DNA from: Planctomycetota bacterium
Lineage (GTDB): Bacteria; Planctomycetota; Phycisphaerae; WQYP01
Assembly: GCA_021795535.1 (NCBI GenBank)
Contig: JAJYPG010000001.1
Location: forward strand, 1 to 16,593
Direction of reading: 5' to 3'
Length of the DNA stretch: 16,593 nucleotides
In this document: positions 6,632-14,392 of the stretch, piece by piece
How positions within the stretch are numbered: the stretch's first letter is position 1
How the letters are laid out: every line of letters begins with the position of its first letter
The notes under the pieces: generated by a model
The model's input: only the letters and a program-made list of their open reading frames with translations
Told to the model about the DNA's origin: nothing
The model's database searches: none
Translations under genes and position numbers: made by a program

Positions 6632-8713
6632 ATGCCTCCGGAATCAACCTCAGCAACAGCCGGTATTACCACCGCACCGCACAACCATGACGACGGCCAC
6701 GCCAAACACAAACACAAAGCTGGCATTGAATGCGCCTGCGGCCACGAACATGATGGTGAGGGCGTCCATAACCACAGCGGTGTGGGGATGAACTTCCAAC
6801 TTACCGTTCTGGTGCCAATAACGGTCGCCATTTTGATCCTGTCCATCATTTTCTATCAATTTGCCGATGAACTGTCCATTGCCCGCGGCCTTGGTCTACT
6901 CGCGGCATTTATTGCCGGCGGCCCAATTATATGGTCGGCCATTAAGGGTCTTGCCCGCGGGCAGACCAACGTCAATGAACTCGTTGCCATGAGTATCATT
7001 GGTGCGATTGCCCTGAACATGCCCATTGAAGCCGGCCTGGTCGCCCTTATTCTGCAAATTGGCTCTTTAATTGAATCCGTTGCCGCTGAAAGCGCCCGCA
7101 ATGCCGTACTTGCCCTGCAAAACCTCGCCCCCATTCATGCCCGTGTCCGGCGTGCGGGCGCTGATGTGGTGATCTCCGCAGATGACCTTAAAGTTGGCGA
7201 CACCCTTATTGTTCAACCCGGCGAACGTGTAGCCGGCGATGGCGAAGTGCTGCGCGGCAGTACCAGTGTGGATGAATCCATGGTCACAGGCGAATCCATT
7301 CCGGTGGATAAAATCGCCGGGACAATCATGCTGGCCGGCACCATCAATCTGACGGGTTCAGCCGAAGTGCAGGTAACGCGAGTGGGCGAAAATTCCGCGT
7401 TGGGCCAGACGATTGCCCTGGTGGCAAGGGCACAGCAGTTCCAACCGAAAATTGTGCGTGCCGCCGACCGTTTTTTTGCCTTTTATACACCAATTATTCT
7501 GGTTGTTTCCGTGGTGGCCTGGTGGGTCAGCGGCTCGCCAGAACGCATGATCACCATGTGGGTGGTCGGCTGTCCGTGCGCCATGCTTCTGGCTTCTCCA
7601 CTGGCCATTGTGGTGGCCCTGGCCCGCGCCAGCCGCAGCGGCATACAAATCAAGGCCGGTCCATTTGTTGAAGCCTCTGTCAATCTGGATACCATTGTGT
7701 TTGATAAAACCGGCACCATCACCACGGGCCGTTTCATTGTGCAAAGCGTCCGCCCCGCGCCCGGTGTGTCCGAGGAAGAACTCTTAAGCCTTTTGGCGGC
7801 GGTGGAAAACCGCAGCACACATCCACTGGCCAGCGCCATTGTCCGCCATGTCCGCGGCCGGAACATTAACTTCCATGAAGCCGCCGATGTAACCGTTCTT
7901 GAGGGTCTGGGCGTTGAAGCCGAGTTGAACGGCAAAGCCACCCGTGCCGGTTCTGTGAAAATTCTATCCGCCGATATGGTCGCGCAGGCCGCCACTCTGG
8001 AGGATATGAATTCTGAAGTACCGCTGGTACCCGTTTACCTGACCCATGGCGACCAATTGATGGGGGCCATCTGCATGACCGACGAAATTCGCCCCGAAGC
8101 CCGCCGCACCATCAAACGTTTGCGTGGCCTGGGTGTGAAAAAGATAGTCATGATGACCGGCGACCGCCGCAAAACCGCGCAAATGGTTGGTCGAGCGGTT
8201 GGATGTGACGATGTTTACGCCGAATTGCTTCCCAGTCACAAAGAGGAACTTGTCCGTCAGTTGCAGCGCGGTGGGCATGGCGTGGCCATGGTCGGGGATG
8301 GCATTAACGATGCCCCTTCGCTTGCCGCGGCTACCGTAGGCATTGCAATGGGTATTCACGGAACGGGTGCGGCCATTGATGCCGCCGATGCGGTGTTATT
8401 GAAAGACGATTTAACTAAAATTCCACTGCTTATTTATCTGGCCCGCCAGACGCGTGTGGCCATTTTCCAGAATCTGTTCTTCGCCCTTATTTTTGCCGGC
8501 GCGGCGGAAGTGGCGGCGGCGTTTGGGCTTTTTGATCCGGTGGTCGCCGCCCTGGTACACATGCTGGCGGTGGTCATTATTGCCGTAAACTCGGTGCGTC
8601 TTGCCGGTAATGTTGGTGTCAACAACCGTCCTATGCCGCGAAAAAATGCGGACCCGGAAGACCATGGCGGCGATGTAAAGGAACCCGCCATGGCAGTCCT
8701 CCAGCCAGCCTAA
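6632..8713 (+). CDS. P1B-type heavy-metal-translocating ATPase
   Basis: This inner-membrane pump moves a transition-metal ion across the membrane, driven by ATP and an aspartyl-phosphate intermediate. From ATG 6632 (GGGAG at 6623-6627) it has 693 residues; the frame is open from 6548. Residues 17-48 are rich in His, with Cys34 and Cys36, and no CxxC-type HMA domain is seen. The actuator carries TGES (219-222). The transport site in the membrane is GCPCAM (313-318), the phosphorylation site is Asp358 in DKTGTIT, the P1B hallmark is His397-Pro398, and GDGINDAP is at 555-562. Eight membrane segments are likely. In the last two, the residues that mark known Cu (YN, MSSS) or Zn/Cd (K, DxG) pumps are absent; the text reads ALIFAGAAE and LVHMLAVVII before NSVRL. 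The metal is therefore unclear. Confidence 0.92.
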   Translation: MPPESTSATAGITTAPHNHDDGHAKHKHKAGIECACGHEHDGEGVHNHSGVGMNFQLTVLVPITVAILILSIIFYQFADELSIARGLGLLAAFIAGGPIIWSAIKGLARGQTNVNELVAMSIIGAIALNMPIEAGLVALILQIGSLIESVAAESARNAVLALQNLAPIHARVRRAGADVVISADDLKVGDTLIVQPGERVAGDGEVLRGSTSVDESMVTGESIPVDKIAGTIMLAGTINLTGSAEVQVTRVGENSALGQTIALVARAQQFQPKIVRAADRFFAFYTPIILVVSVVAWWVSGSPERMITMWVVGCPCAMLLASPLAIVVALARASRSGIQIKAGPFVEASVNLDTIVFDKTGTITTGRFIVQSVRPAPGVSEEELLSLLAAVENRSTHPLASAIVRHVRGRNINFHEAADVTVLEGLGVEAELNGKATRAGSVKILSADMVAQAATLEDMNSEVPLVPVYLTHGDQLMGAICMTDEIRPEARRTIKRLRGLGVKKIVMMTGDRRKTAQMVGRAVGCDDVYAELLPSHKEELVRQLQRGGHGVAMVGDGINDAPSLAAATVGIAMGIHGTGAAIDAADAVLLKDDLTKIPLLIYLARQTRVAIFQNLFFALIFAGAAEVAAAFGLFDPVVAALVHMLAVVIIAVNSVRLAGNVGVNNRPMPRKNADPEDHGGDVKEPAMAVLQPA

Positions 8714-8779
8714 AGTGCCAACCGAAACCGTATGACCCCGTTTGGCGAGACTGACGGACAGGGAAATGCAACAGGAATG

Positions 8780-8787
8780 TATACAAT
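8780..8787 (+). promoter_or_regulatory. Possible -10 element before the SPFH cluster
   Basis: TATACAAT includes TACAAT, a five-of-six match to the -10 consensus, about 35 bases before the first SPFH gene. No good -35 box stands at the right distance, so this is weak. If real, the SPFH-ABC block is transcribed separately from the ATPase gene. Confidence 0.25.
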
Positions 8788-8821
8788 AAAAGCTCTTGAG
8801 CCTTGGTAAAGAGGAATCCGC

Positions 8822-10873
8822 TTGAAAAAATCTGAAATCATTGCTTTATGGGTGGCGGTTTGTCTGGCGATCATCACGGTGGTGCTGGGTTTGGCCGTGG
8901 TCAAGTATGGCGCGGTCTGCTTCTGGGCTGGAATGTTTGGCGCCGGCGGGCAAACCCTGCTGGCCGCACTGGCCTGGTGGGGTTTGCGTCTGGCCCGCCA
9001 GCAGGCCTCTCTGGTGGAAGAGGCCACCGCGACCAATCGCTTTACGCCCATAGCGCCTCTGGGCAGCTTCCACATGAGCTACTCGGACGATGCCGTGCAA
9101 ACCATCGCTCCGGTACAACCGGTTGAACCGGAAGATATCACATCATTGGATACCGGCTTTCAACGCGTGCTTATCGCGCTGGCGGCTTTGCTGCTGGTGG
9201 GATTCGCCGCCATTATTTCATGGATGGTCTACCGCGATTTCGCGGCCATTGCACCGGGCAAACCCATTGTTATTTCACCCAACGCCATTGATCCCGGGGC
9301 TGTAGTGGCGGCGGGCGGGGCCTTGCTGATTTACTTCATCATGATGTCTTTTTCCCGCGTCACGCCTGATACCGAAGGGTACGGCGAGGCCGCCAACGGC
9401 ATTGCACTTCTTGGACTTCCCGGAGCCATTGCCTTGCTGACAGCGGTTATTGCGGCCTGGGCCGGCATTTCCTACGCCAGTCAGTCGGCGGCAATTTTTA
9501 TCGCCGCCGTAATGTTCTTTCAGGCTGTCGAACTGGGCATCAATGCCGTTCGCAATTACGGTGCCATTGAGGAAATTGAACAAGCCGGACTTGATCTTCA
9601 ACAGTTGCCGCTGGTTCCCCTGCTGACCAGCGGATGGATTGTCGGCCTGCGCGTGCTGCTGGGGGAAAGCATCGGCATGAGCCGCAGTTCCACAACGGCC
9701 CCCGGCGTATTCGCCCGCCTTTTACCGCGCATTGTCGTGTCGGGCATTGGGGTTCTGATCATATTAAGCACGATGCATATTGTGCCCACCGGCGATGTTG
9801 CCATTCGTGAACACCTTGGCCAAACCACGGCCTACGACCTGAAACACCCACTTAAACCGGGCCTGCACATTCTATGGCCATGGCCGATAGATCGACTCCA
9901 ATTCATACCCACTTCCAAATTGAACATGGTAGTGGTGGGGACTGAAGAAGCCCATAAATCCAAATTGGGCGAAGCGGTATTTTCCTTCTGGAGTTCCCAC
10001 GAATCCATCCCAGGCAAGGAATTCATGACCGGCGATGTGACTTCATCGGGCGCGAATTCGTCGCAGCTTCTGGATGGTTTTGTGTCCATGTGGTGGCGGG
10101 TTAAACACCCCGGCCTGTTCTTTCACAATATTTCCGACAGAAATATTCTTGAATACGGAGGCAGCGCCGGCACCGGCGCCACACCGCACATCAAGCCGAT
10201 GGATCAGGCCCTGGTTCATCAGATAGCCCTGGCGAGCATATCGCAGGTTTTTGCGGTTCATACGCTCCAGCAGATCATGCAATCCGACATCCAGACAGTC
10301 GCCCGACAGATTCGCTCCATGATGCAGAAACAGCTTGACGCACTCGGATCCGGCATTAAGGTTGAGGATGTTGTCATCAAGGATATTCATCCACCCAAGG
10401 GATATTCACACATGACCGCCAAGGGTATTGTGCTGGGACCAGCGGCGGCATTTGAAAATGTCGTGAGCATGCGGGAATTCAAGCAGACCGTTATTGCACA
10501 TGCCAAACAACAGCAGTTCAAGGATGTGCATCTGGCCAATGGCTTCGCCTCTGCCGCCGTTGATGCCGCGCAAGCCTATAAAACCAGTCTGATAAACACT
10601 GAAGAGGGACGCGCCACGGCCATACTCGCGCGGTCCAATGCCTTCACCGGCGCTCGTGGTGCCGCATCCAACTGGGAATTTTATCGGGTGGTCGGCAAGT
10701 TTTTTGATGCCATCAACAAAGTGGTACTCGGTCCAAATGTCACGCCGCCGGAAATCTGGCAGCTTGGCCATCACGCTGCGGATATGAACAACATACCACC
10801 ACCGTCAGGTCCGCCGGGTGGACTGGGCAGTCCAACCGGAATGCCGCCAGCGCAGAGCCCGGGAGGCGGATAA
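8822..10873 (+). CDS. SPFH (HflK-like) protein with a polytopic N-terminal membrane domain
   Basis: SPFH/Band 7 proteins form large ring or cage assemblies on membranes and modulate proteases and other membrane complexes. The 683-residue protein starts at TTG 8822, with GAGGA (8811-8815) six bases ahead. The first 320 residues hold about seven hydrophobic stretches (about 7-28, 31-56, 114-136, 158-178, 193-215, 221-240 and 303-320). The last leads into an SPFH domain beginning HIVPTGDVAIREHLG and KPGLHILWPWPID (345-357), with the HflK-like IKDIHPPKG at 519-527. A helical, Ala/Gln-rich stretch follows (about 540-610), then a Pro/Gly-rich tail (659-683). HflK normally has a single membrane segment, so the N-terminal part is unusual. 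It is followed by hflC- and hflK-type genes. The family is secure from motifs; the function is inferred. Confidence 0.82.
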   Translation: MKKSEIIALWVAVCLAIITVVLGLAVVKYGAVCFWAGMFGAGGQTLLAALAWWGLRLARQQASLVEEATATNRFTPIAPLGSFHMSYSDDAVQTIAPVQPVEPEDITSLDTGFQRVLIALAALLLVGFAAIISWMVYRDFAAIAPGKPIVISPNAIDPGAVVAAGGALLIYFIMMSFSRVTPDTEGYGEAANGIALLGLPGAIALLTAVIAAWAGISYASQSAAIFIAAVMFFQAVELGINAVRNYGAIEEIEQAGLDLQQLPLVPLLTSGWIVGLRVLLGESIGMSRSSTTAPGVFARLLPRIVVSGIGVLIILSTMHIVPTGDVAIREHLGQTTAYDLKHPLKPGLHILWPWPIDRLQFIPTSKLNMVVVGTEEAHKSKLGEAVFSFWSSHESIPGKEFMTGDVTSSGANSSQLLDGFVSMWWRVKHPGLFFHNISDRNILEYGGSAGTGATPHIKPMDQALVHQIALASISQVFAVHTLQQIMQSDIQTVARQIRSMMQKQLDALGSGIKVEDVVIKDIHPPKGYSHMTAKGIVLGPAAAFENVVSMREFKQTVIAHAKQQQFKDVHLANGFASAAVDAAQAYKTSLINTEEGRATAILARSNAFTGARGAASNWEFYRVVGKFFDAINKVVLGPNVTPPEIWQLGHHAADMNNIPPPSGPPGGLGSPTGMPPAQSPGGG

Positions 10874-10983
10874 AATCGTGACAGCGCCGGGAGCTTTTCG
10901 GGAAGCACAGGCGAAAACATAAACGTTTGAATGTTGTGGAAACAGAAAAACAGAATCGGACAGAAACGTCAGGAAACACAAAT

Positions 10984-11937
10984 ATGCGAAAAATGACCAT
11001 TGGAATTATTCTCGTCGCGGTGCTTGCGGTACTCTTTTTGGACCTGTGCACCTTTGTCGCCAAACCCTACCAGACGGTGCTGCTCAACCGCTTTGGCAAA
11101 ATTATCACCAACCCCACAAAAATCTGCTACCACTGGTATCTGCGCTGGCCGACGGATGACGTTATTCGCATGGATAACCGCCTGCATCTGTATCAAAGCA
11201 ACAACAGCGAAGTCAGCACCGCTTCCGGGGCCGGCGAACCGATTACCATTCGCACCTGGGCCGCGTGGCGTATCACCAACCCCAAGCAGTATTACATCCA
11301 CTTTCCCGGCGGTTCCACCGTCATGAAAAACTTTTTGGACAACAAAATTCAGGGTGTCGTCCTTAGCGTCATGGGCAATTATCGCCTCCACCAGATTTTT
11401 AACACCGACCCGAAACAAATCGAAACACCGGAAATAGAACACCAGATGCTTACCCAGGTAAATGCCATGATTGCCCATCGCTGGGGAATTAAACTTGTCG
11501 CCATAGGCATTTCCCGCATGACCTTCCCGCCGCGCGTGGCTGAAGCCGTCTATAACCGCATGTCACGGGAGCGCGAAAAGATTGCCAGCAGATACCGCAA
11601 CGAAGGTATGAGCGAGGCCACAGCCATTGTCGCTCAAGGCCAGGAACAGGCCACGGAAATTCGTTCTGAGGCGGAAAAGACGGCCGAGGAACTGCGCGGC
11701 GATGGCGATGCCAAAGCATACGCGGTTTTGAATCGCGCCCAGCGGACTCCCGCCGCCCGCCGCTTCTATCGTTTCTGGAAGTCGCTTCAGTTGTTCAAAA
11801 ATTCCATGGGTTCCAGTACCTATTGGGTACTGACCCCCAACAACCCCATTACCGCTCCGCTTTTCCACCAGATGCAGGAAGCGGGCACCGCCGACACCAC
11901 GCGGAAGCCGGCCAGTGCCGCGCCGGAAAAAAAGTGA
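10984..11937 (+). CDS. hflC: HflC-type SPFH protein
   Basis: In Escherichia coli, HflC pairs with HflK to form a periplasmic-side cage around the FtsH protease and restrain its action on membrane proteins. This 317-residue homologue starts at ATG 10984 with AGGA (10971-10974) nine bases upstream; a TTG 19 codons earlier is less likely. One membrane anchor spans about 5-22. The SPFH domain follows, with PITIRTWAAWRI (86-97) and the HflC signature FPPRVAEAVYNRM (181-193). A charged coiled-coil region rich in Glu/Ala/Arg (195-250) leads to FYRFWKSL (261-268) and WVLTPNN, as in HflC. The last 25 residues are a low-complexity tail. It lies 110 bases after the polytopic SPFH gene and 69 before the hflK-type gene. 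No ftsH is visible nearby, so its partner may differ. Confidence 0.88.
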   Translation: MRKMTIGIILVAVLAVLFLDLCTFVAKPYQTVLLNRFGKIITNPTKICYHWYLRWPTDDVIRMDNRLHLYQSNNSEVSTASGAGEPITIRTWAAWRITNPKQYYIHFPGGSTVMKNFLDNKIQGVVLSVMGNYRLHQIFNTDPKQIETPEIEHQMLTQVNAMIAHRWGIKLVAIGISRMTFPPRVAEAVYNRMSREREKIASRYRNEGMSEATAIVAQGQEQATEIRSEAEKTAEELRGDGDAKAYAVLNRAQRTPAARRFYRFWKSLQLFKNSMGSSTYWVLTPNNPITAPLFHQMQEAGTADTTRKPASAAPEKK

Positions 11938-12006
11938 TGGCCCGGCCGCAGTTGGCTGGGGCACAATAATGCAGGTTGCGAAAATTACACCAAGGAAGTC
12001 GAATTT

Positions 12007-13143
12007 ATGACTCAAACTCAAACTCGCATCATCAATCATGGAGTTCACATCCATGAATTGCCCATTCTCGATGAATCTCCCACGCCCGTGGGTAAATGGT
12101 TCAGTGCCCAGAGGGTTCTGCTGTACTTCGTCATCGGTGTTCTGCTGGTCTGGATTGCCAGCGGAGCGTATCGCGTCGGTGCGGGGGATGTTGCCATCGT
12201 ACAGCGGCTCGGCAAGTTCCTGACGCTGCCCAATGGCAAACCCCTTATTATTTCCGCGGGCTTGCGCTATCATCTGCCTTGGCCCATTGATAAGGTCTAT
12301 ATCGTTCCCCTCCGGCGCGAACAAATTCTGGAAGTGGACGATTTTCACGTCTCCCCGCTGGCCAACGCCGCTCTGGAACACAAATTCCTCCAGCAGGGTT
12401 GGACACGCCGCGCTTTTGATGCCGTTTACGATCCCTATCTGATCACCGGCGATGAAAATGTTATTCATGCCTCCGTGGTCGTCCAATACCGCATTTCCAA
12501 TCCGTTGGAATATCTGACATCCGTTTATCAACCACCGAATTTGCCGCCGGGTCAGGGCCGCATAAATATGCTCCGTATGATCGCCGCGCACCAACTGATT
12601 TTGAAGATTGCCCAGAGTTCGGTCGATCAGGTGCTGTATTCCGGAAAGGCGGCTTTGAATAATGAACTTTTCAACCTGGCGAATCCCGATTCAGGCCTGC
12701 AGGGGCAGATCAACAGGCTGCATCTGGGGGTTCAGATTGAAAAAGTTCAGATCAACTATGTCCACTGGCCGCGTGCGGTCGATGGCCCTTTTACCGCCGT
12801 GCTTAACGCCCGGCAAAAAGAGGCCTCCCTGGTTCAGAAAGCCAAGAGCAAGCAATTTCAGTTGATAACGCTGGCCCAGGGAAATGCCCAGGCCACCGTC
12901 CATCAGGCCACCGCGCAGGCCAATCAGGTGTACAATCAGGCACAAGGTGAAGCCCAGGCGTTTTCCCTGGTTTATGCCCAATACAAAAAAAATCCGCGTG
13001 TTATCACCTACAAACTTCTCAGCGACACCCTTGGCCGCGTGATGCAAAATGCCGCCCGAGTATTTTTCGTCCAGAAGGGTCAGCAGATTATTATCTCTCT
13101 GCCTCCACCGCCTCGAAAAATTATCGTCAATACGTCGCGTTAG
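12007..13143 (+). CDS. hflK: HflK-type SPFH protein
   Basis: This is the second classical SPFH partner, expected to form a heteromeric complex with the HflC-type protein. It has 378 residues from ATG 12007, with AAGGAA (11992-11997) upstream. A cytoplasmic leader of about 35 residues precedes one membrane anchor (36-54). The SPFH part includes GAGDVAIVQRLGK (58-70), GLRYHLPWPID (85-95) and the HflK hallmark TGDENVI (147-153), which leads into a VVVQYRI strand (157-163). The pattern P-x-x-V is weak: HWPRAVDGPF replaces the usual PPxxVxxAF. A Gln/Ala-rich helical region (268-325) and a Pro-rich end follow. It stops at TAG (13141-13143); the frame stays open for 19 more codons to TGA 13201-13203 with a Ser-rich text, probably untranslated. 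Confidence 0.87.
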   Translation: MTQTQTRIINHGVHIHELPILDESPTPVGKWFSAQRVLLYFVIGVLLVWIASGAYRVGAGDVAIVQRLGKFLTLPNGKPLIISAGLRYHLPWPIDKVYIVPLRREQILEVDDFHVSPLANAALEHKFLQQGWTRRAFDAVYDPYLITGDENVIHASVVVQYRISNPLEYLTSVYQPPNLPPGQGRINMLRMIAAHQLILKIAQSSVDQVLYSGKAALNNELFNLANPDSGLQGQINRLHLGVQIEKVQINYVHWPRAVDGPFTAVLNARQKEASLVQKAKSKQFQLITLAQGNAQATVHQATAQANQVYNQAQGEAQAFSLVYAQYKKNPRVITYKLLSDTLGRVMQNAARVFFVQKGQQIIISLPPPPRKIIVNTSR

Positions 13144-13446
13144 TTTGAAGCTTCGCGTGCCGGCAACAAGAGTTCGTCGTCAGGCCTATCAGAACCGGCA
13201 TGAGGAATTGTCCGTAGCGGGATAGAATGCCAAAACTGGTGGCGACGGGAAATCAAAAATGCGGGCCGCGCGCTGCAATCCATCCGTCCTTCGGGTATCA
13301 TGCCCTGCAAAACAGGATCGCGGGCCAAGTGTCGCCCGCACATTGGAACATCCGCGGATACCGGGCATCATAAGGAAACCGCATCAGGCACCGGCAGGCC
13401 CGCAAGTGGCATCGGTTGTTCCTCAACTGGCTTTCTGGAGTGTTTC
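13144..13446 (+). other. 303-base gap with nested hairpins between the SPFH and ABC genes
   Basis: No gene is supported here. GGTATC (13294-13299) pairs with GATACC (13357-13362) and encloses CCTG-CAAAA-CAGG (13304-13316) and GCGGGC (13320-13325) with GCCCGC (13334-13339), giving a possible multibranch fold. A further palindrome, ATCCGCGGAT, spans 13350-13359. TAGAAT (13223-13228) resembles a -10 box, but no -35 partner is visible. The gap is far longer than the others in this cluster, so it may hold a second promoter or control element for the ABC genes. Confidence 0.35.
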
Positions 13447-14337
13447 ATGGTTGCGCAAAGTTTTGCCATTCAGACACGGCAACTCACCAAAGTCTATCCC
13501 GGATTCTGGAAAAGCCAGAATGTTACCGCGCTTAGCGAACTGAACCTGCAGGTTGAACAGGGACAGATTTTCGGCCTGCTTGGGCCTAATGGCAGTGGCA
13601 AAACCACCACCATTAAACTTCTGCTTGGCCTTATTAACCCCACCGCCGGTGATGCCCTGGTCATGGGGCAACCCGCCGGCGATCAGGAAACGCGCCGTCG
13701 CCTGGGCTACCTGCCCGAAGAAAGCTATCTCTACCGCTTTCTTAATGCCCGCCAGACCCTCGATTTTTATGCCCGGCCTTTCAACATGAACCGCGCGCAA
13801 CGCAAACGCGCCGTCGATTATTACCTGGATTTTGTCGGTCTGGACCCGGCGGTTCGCGGACGACGCATCGGGACATATTCCAAAGGACAAACACGGCGTG
13901 TGGCTTTGGCCCAGGCTCTGCTGAACAATCCGGACCTGGTTATTATGGACGAACCGACCAGCGGCTTGGACCCGGTGGGCATGCTGGAAATCAAGAATAT
14001 GATCGTCCGTCTGAAAGAGGCGGGCAAAACGGTGCTGCTTTCCAGCCACCAGTTAGCCGATGTGGAGGACGTTTGCGACCGTCTGGTGATTCTTTACCGC
14101 GGACGGGTGGAAATCGCCGGAACCTTAACCGATTTACTGGAAATGAAGGATGTTTTCCAGCTTGATGCCAGACAAGTGTCTGATTCCCTTCGCCAGGAAT
14201 TGATTGCCCTGGCACAGCAGGGTGGCGCACTGGATGTGCAAACGCGCCGCCCAAGGGTACGCCTGGAGGACCTTTTCAAAAAACTGGTTGATTCCAAGCG
14301 GCAGGTTGAAAGAGCCAATGCGGTCTCTGGCCGATGA
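13447..14337 (+). CDS. ABC transporter ATP-binding protein (ABC-2 type exporter)
   Basis: This is the cytoplasmic ATPase subunit of an exporter of the CcmA/NatA type. The frame is open from 13300, but ATG 13447 is preferred because GGAG (13437-13440) stands six bases ahead and the ABC fold begins at once. The 296 residues show Walker A GPNGSGKTT (46-54), a Q-loop position with Glu in GYLPEESYLY (87-96), the signature YSKGQTRR (144-151) in place of LSGGQ, Walker B LVIMDEPTSGLDP (164-176) with Glu169, and the switch His201 in LLSSHQ. The last 60 residues form a C-terminal extension. The permease gene follows after 55 bases. The substrate cannot be told. The Gln-to-Glu and LSGGQ-to-YSKGQ changes occur in ABC-2 ATPases and need not impair activity. 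Confidence 0.93.
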   Translation: MVAQSFAIQTRQLTKVYPGFWKSQNVTALSELNLQVEQGQIFGLLGPNGSGKTTTIKLLLGLINPTAGDALVMGQPAGDQETRRRLGYLPEESYLYRFLNARQTLDFYARPFNMNRAQRKRAVDYYLDFVGLDPAVRGRRIGTYSKGQTRRVALAQALLNNPDLVIMDEPTSGLDPVGMLEIKNMIVRLKEAGKTVLLSSHQLADVEDVCDRLVILYRGRVEIAGTLTDLLEMKDVFQLDARQVSDSLRQELIALAQQGGALDVQTRRPRVRLEDLFKKLVDSKRQVERANAVSGR

Positions 14338-14392
14338 ATTTACCGCGTCACTGAAAAAACCGACAGTGGCATGACAATCCATGGAGTACGCG

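Noticed and set aside
11563..12594. Minus-strand open frame of 343 codons across the hflC/hflK junction
   Set aside because: It spans two plus-strand genes and their gap and has no recognisable domain. The plus-strand frames carry clear SPFH motifs.
13300..13446. 49-residue extension of the ABC ATPase
   Set aside because: It is low in family-like sequence and covers the hairpin-rich gap; ATG 13447 has a well-spaced GGAG.
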